Source: an uncultured Lachnospiraceae bacterium (lineage in GTDB: Bacteria > Bacillota > Clostridia > Lachnospirales > Lachnospiraceae). Taken from it: a stretch of DNA of 7,583 bases. The notes under the pieces were generated by a model. That model saw only the letters and a list, made by a program, of their open reading frames with translations, was not told the origin of the DNA and ran no database searches. Position numbers and translations under genes: made by a program. The DNA lies in the NCBI GenBank assembly GCA_944376975.1, contig CALWEE010000072.1, positions 1 to 7,583 of the forward strand. The letters are read 5' to 3'. This document shows, piece after piece, positions 7,045-7,583 of this stretch. Position 1 is the first letter of the stretch. Every line of letters starts with the position of its first letter.

Positions 7045-7509
7045 ATGGCAAAAAGCAGCATCAAACTTATAGCGAACAATAAAAAAGCCTATCATGATTA
7101 TTTTATAGAAGATACGTACGAAGCCGGCATCGCCCTGGCGGGAACGGAAGTCAAGTCCCTGCGCATGGGCCGGTGCAGCGTGAAAGAATCGTTCATCCGC
7201 TCGGATCATGGAGAACTGTTTGTCTATCAGATGCACATCAGCCCTTATGAGAAAGGCAACATATTCAACAAGGATCCGTTAAGGCCGAGAAAACTGCTTC
7301 TCCACCGGCATGAGATACGCAAGATCGAAGGACAGATCGCCCAGAAAGGCTATACCCTCGTGCCGCTGAAAGTCTATTTTAAAGACAGCCTTGTAAAAGT
7401 GGAGATCGGTCTTGCCCGGGGTAAAAAACTTTACGACAAGCGGGCGGATATCGCGAAAAAGGATCAGCGCCGGGAGGCGGAGCGGGAGTTTAAGGTCAGG
7501 AACCTGTAA
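7045..7509 (+). CDS. smpB: SsrA-binding protein SmpB (trans-translation)
   Basis: SmpB binds tmRNA (SsrA) and brings it to ribosomes stalled on broken mRNA, so that the nascent peptide is tagged for proteolysis and the ribosome is freed. The 154-residue product is of normal length. It shows the family's order of motifs: an N-terminal [13 protein letters not shown] (9-21), AGTEVKSLR (32-40) in the OB-fold, HISPYEKGN (64-72), [11 protein letters not shown] (77-87), KGYTLVPL (101-108), [11 protein letters not shown] (123-133) and a basic, charged C-terminal tail (134-154) of the kind that enters the mRNA channel. AAGGAAGGA at 7031-7039 supports the start. It follows rnr with 32 bp and no promoter, so they are probably cotranscribed. 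This matches the functional link between RNase R and trans-translation. No terminator is seen directly after it. Confidence 0.98.
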   Translation: MAKSSIKLIANNKKAYHDYFIEDTYEAGIALAGTEVKSLRMGRCSVKESFIRSDHGELFVYQMHISPYEKGNIFNKDPLRPRKLLLHRHEIRKIEGQIAQKGYTLVPLKVYFKDSLVKVEIGLARGKKLYDKRADIAKKDQRREAEREFKVRNL

Positions 7510-7520
7510 CGCTTCCCGCC

Positions 7521-7549
7521 TTGACAGTCCTGTCGATAAATGATATATT
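7521..7549 (+). promoter_or_regulatory. Near-consensus sigma-A promoter reading off the right edge (possibly for ssrA)
   Basis: A perfect TTGACA at 7521-7526 is followed after 17 bp by TATATT at 7544-7549, with TGA directly ahead, so it also has a TGn extended -10. Transcription would start near 7556. The remaining bases (7556-7583) show no ribosome binding site or start codon, which suits a stable RNA. In many Bacillota ssrA lies after smpB, but the usual 5' end of tmRNA is not visible here, so the target is inferred. Confidence 0.8.
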
Positions 7550-7583
7550 TAATTACGCTTCAAGCGCCCATCGTTAGCCGTAT

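Noticed and set aside
7556..7566. CGCT/AGCG mini-hairpin at the predicted start of the right-edge transcript
   Set aside because: Four pairs around a three-base loop with no U run. It cannot be assigned to a tmRNA end or a terminator without more downstream sequence.
1..7583. CRISPR arrays, insertion sequences, tRNA or rRNA genes, phage or defence genes
   Set aside because: No regularly spaced repeats, transposase-like frames, cloverleaf sequences or foreign-looking composition were found; the window is filled by housekeeping genes.

Overview
This window looks like chromosomal housekeeping DNA from a low- to mid-GC Bacillota (Firmicutes) species, with base composition near or slightly above half G+C by eye (not counted). 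Three things point there. The gene order secG-rnr-smpB next to gpmI is a familiar Firmicutes arrangement. Strong AAGGAGG-type ribosome binding sites precede every gene. The promoters are sigma-A-like with TGn extended -10 elements. The glgX protein resembles, from memory, the roughly 700-residue form of anaerobic gut Clostridia and Negativicutes; the exact taxon is an inference.

Layout: two divergent transcription units leave a 186-bp control region (2977-3162). Leftward on the minus strand are glgX (glycogen debranching, complete) and, 32 bp after it, a Gfo/Idh/MocA-family oxidoreductase that runs off the left edge. Rightward on the plus strand are gpmI (cofactor-independent phosphoglycerate mutase), secG (Sec translocon subunit), rnr (RNase R) and smpB (tmRNA-binding protein). 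The window ends just after a near-consensus promoter that fires rightward beyond smpB and may drive ssrA (tmRNA), whose body is not in view.

How the genes fit together: glgX releases glucan chains from glycogen and gpmI works in lower glycolysis, so the divergent pair sits on carbon storage and use. SecG acts in protein export. RNase R and SmpB both belong to RNA and translation quality control: SmpB brings tmRNA to stalled ribosomes, and RNase R degrades structured and defective RNA and is linked to trans-translation.

Regulatory sites visible: a promoter for glgX, one for gpmI, one for secG that overlaps an 8-bp perfect inverted repeat, a long hairpin with a U-rich tail between secG and rnr, and the promoter at the right edge. 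No mobile element, CRISPR array, tRNA or rRNA is seen, and no clearly novel system. The points most worth checking are the secG-rnr hairpin, the short RNase R without its N-terminal helix-turn-helix domain, the dyad over the secG promoter, and the promoter at the right edge.
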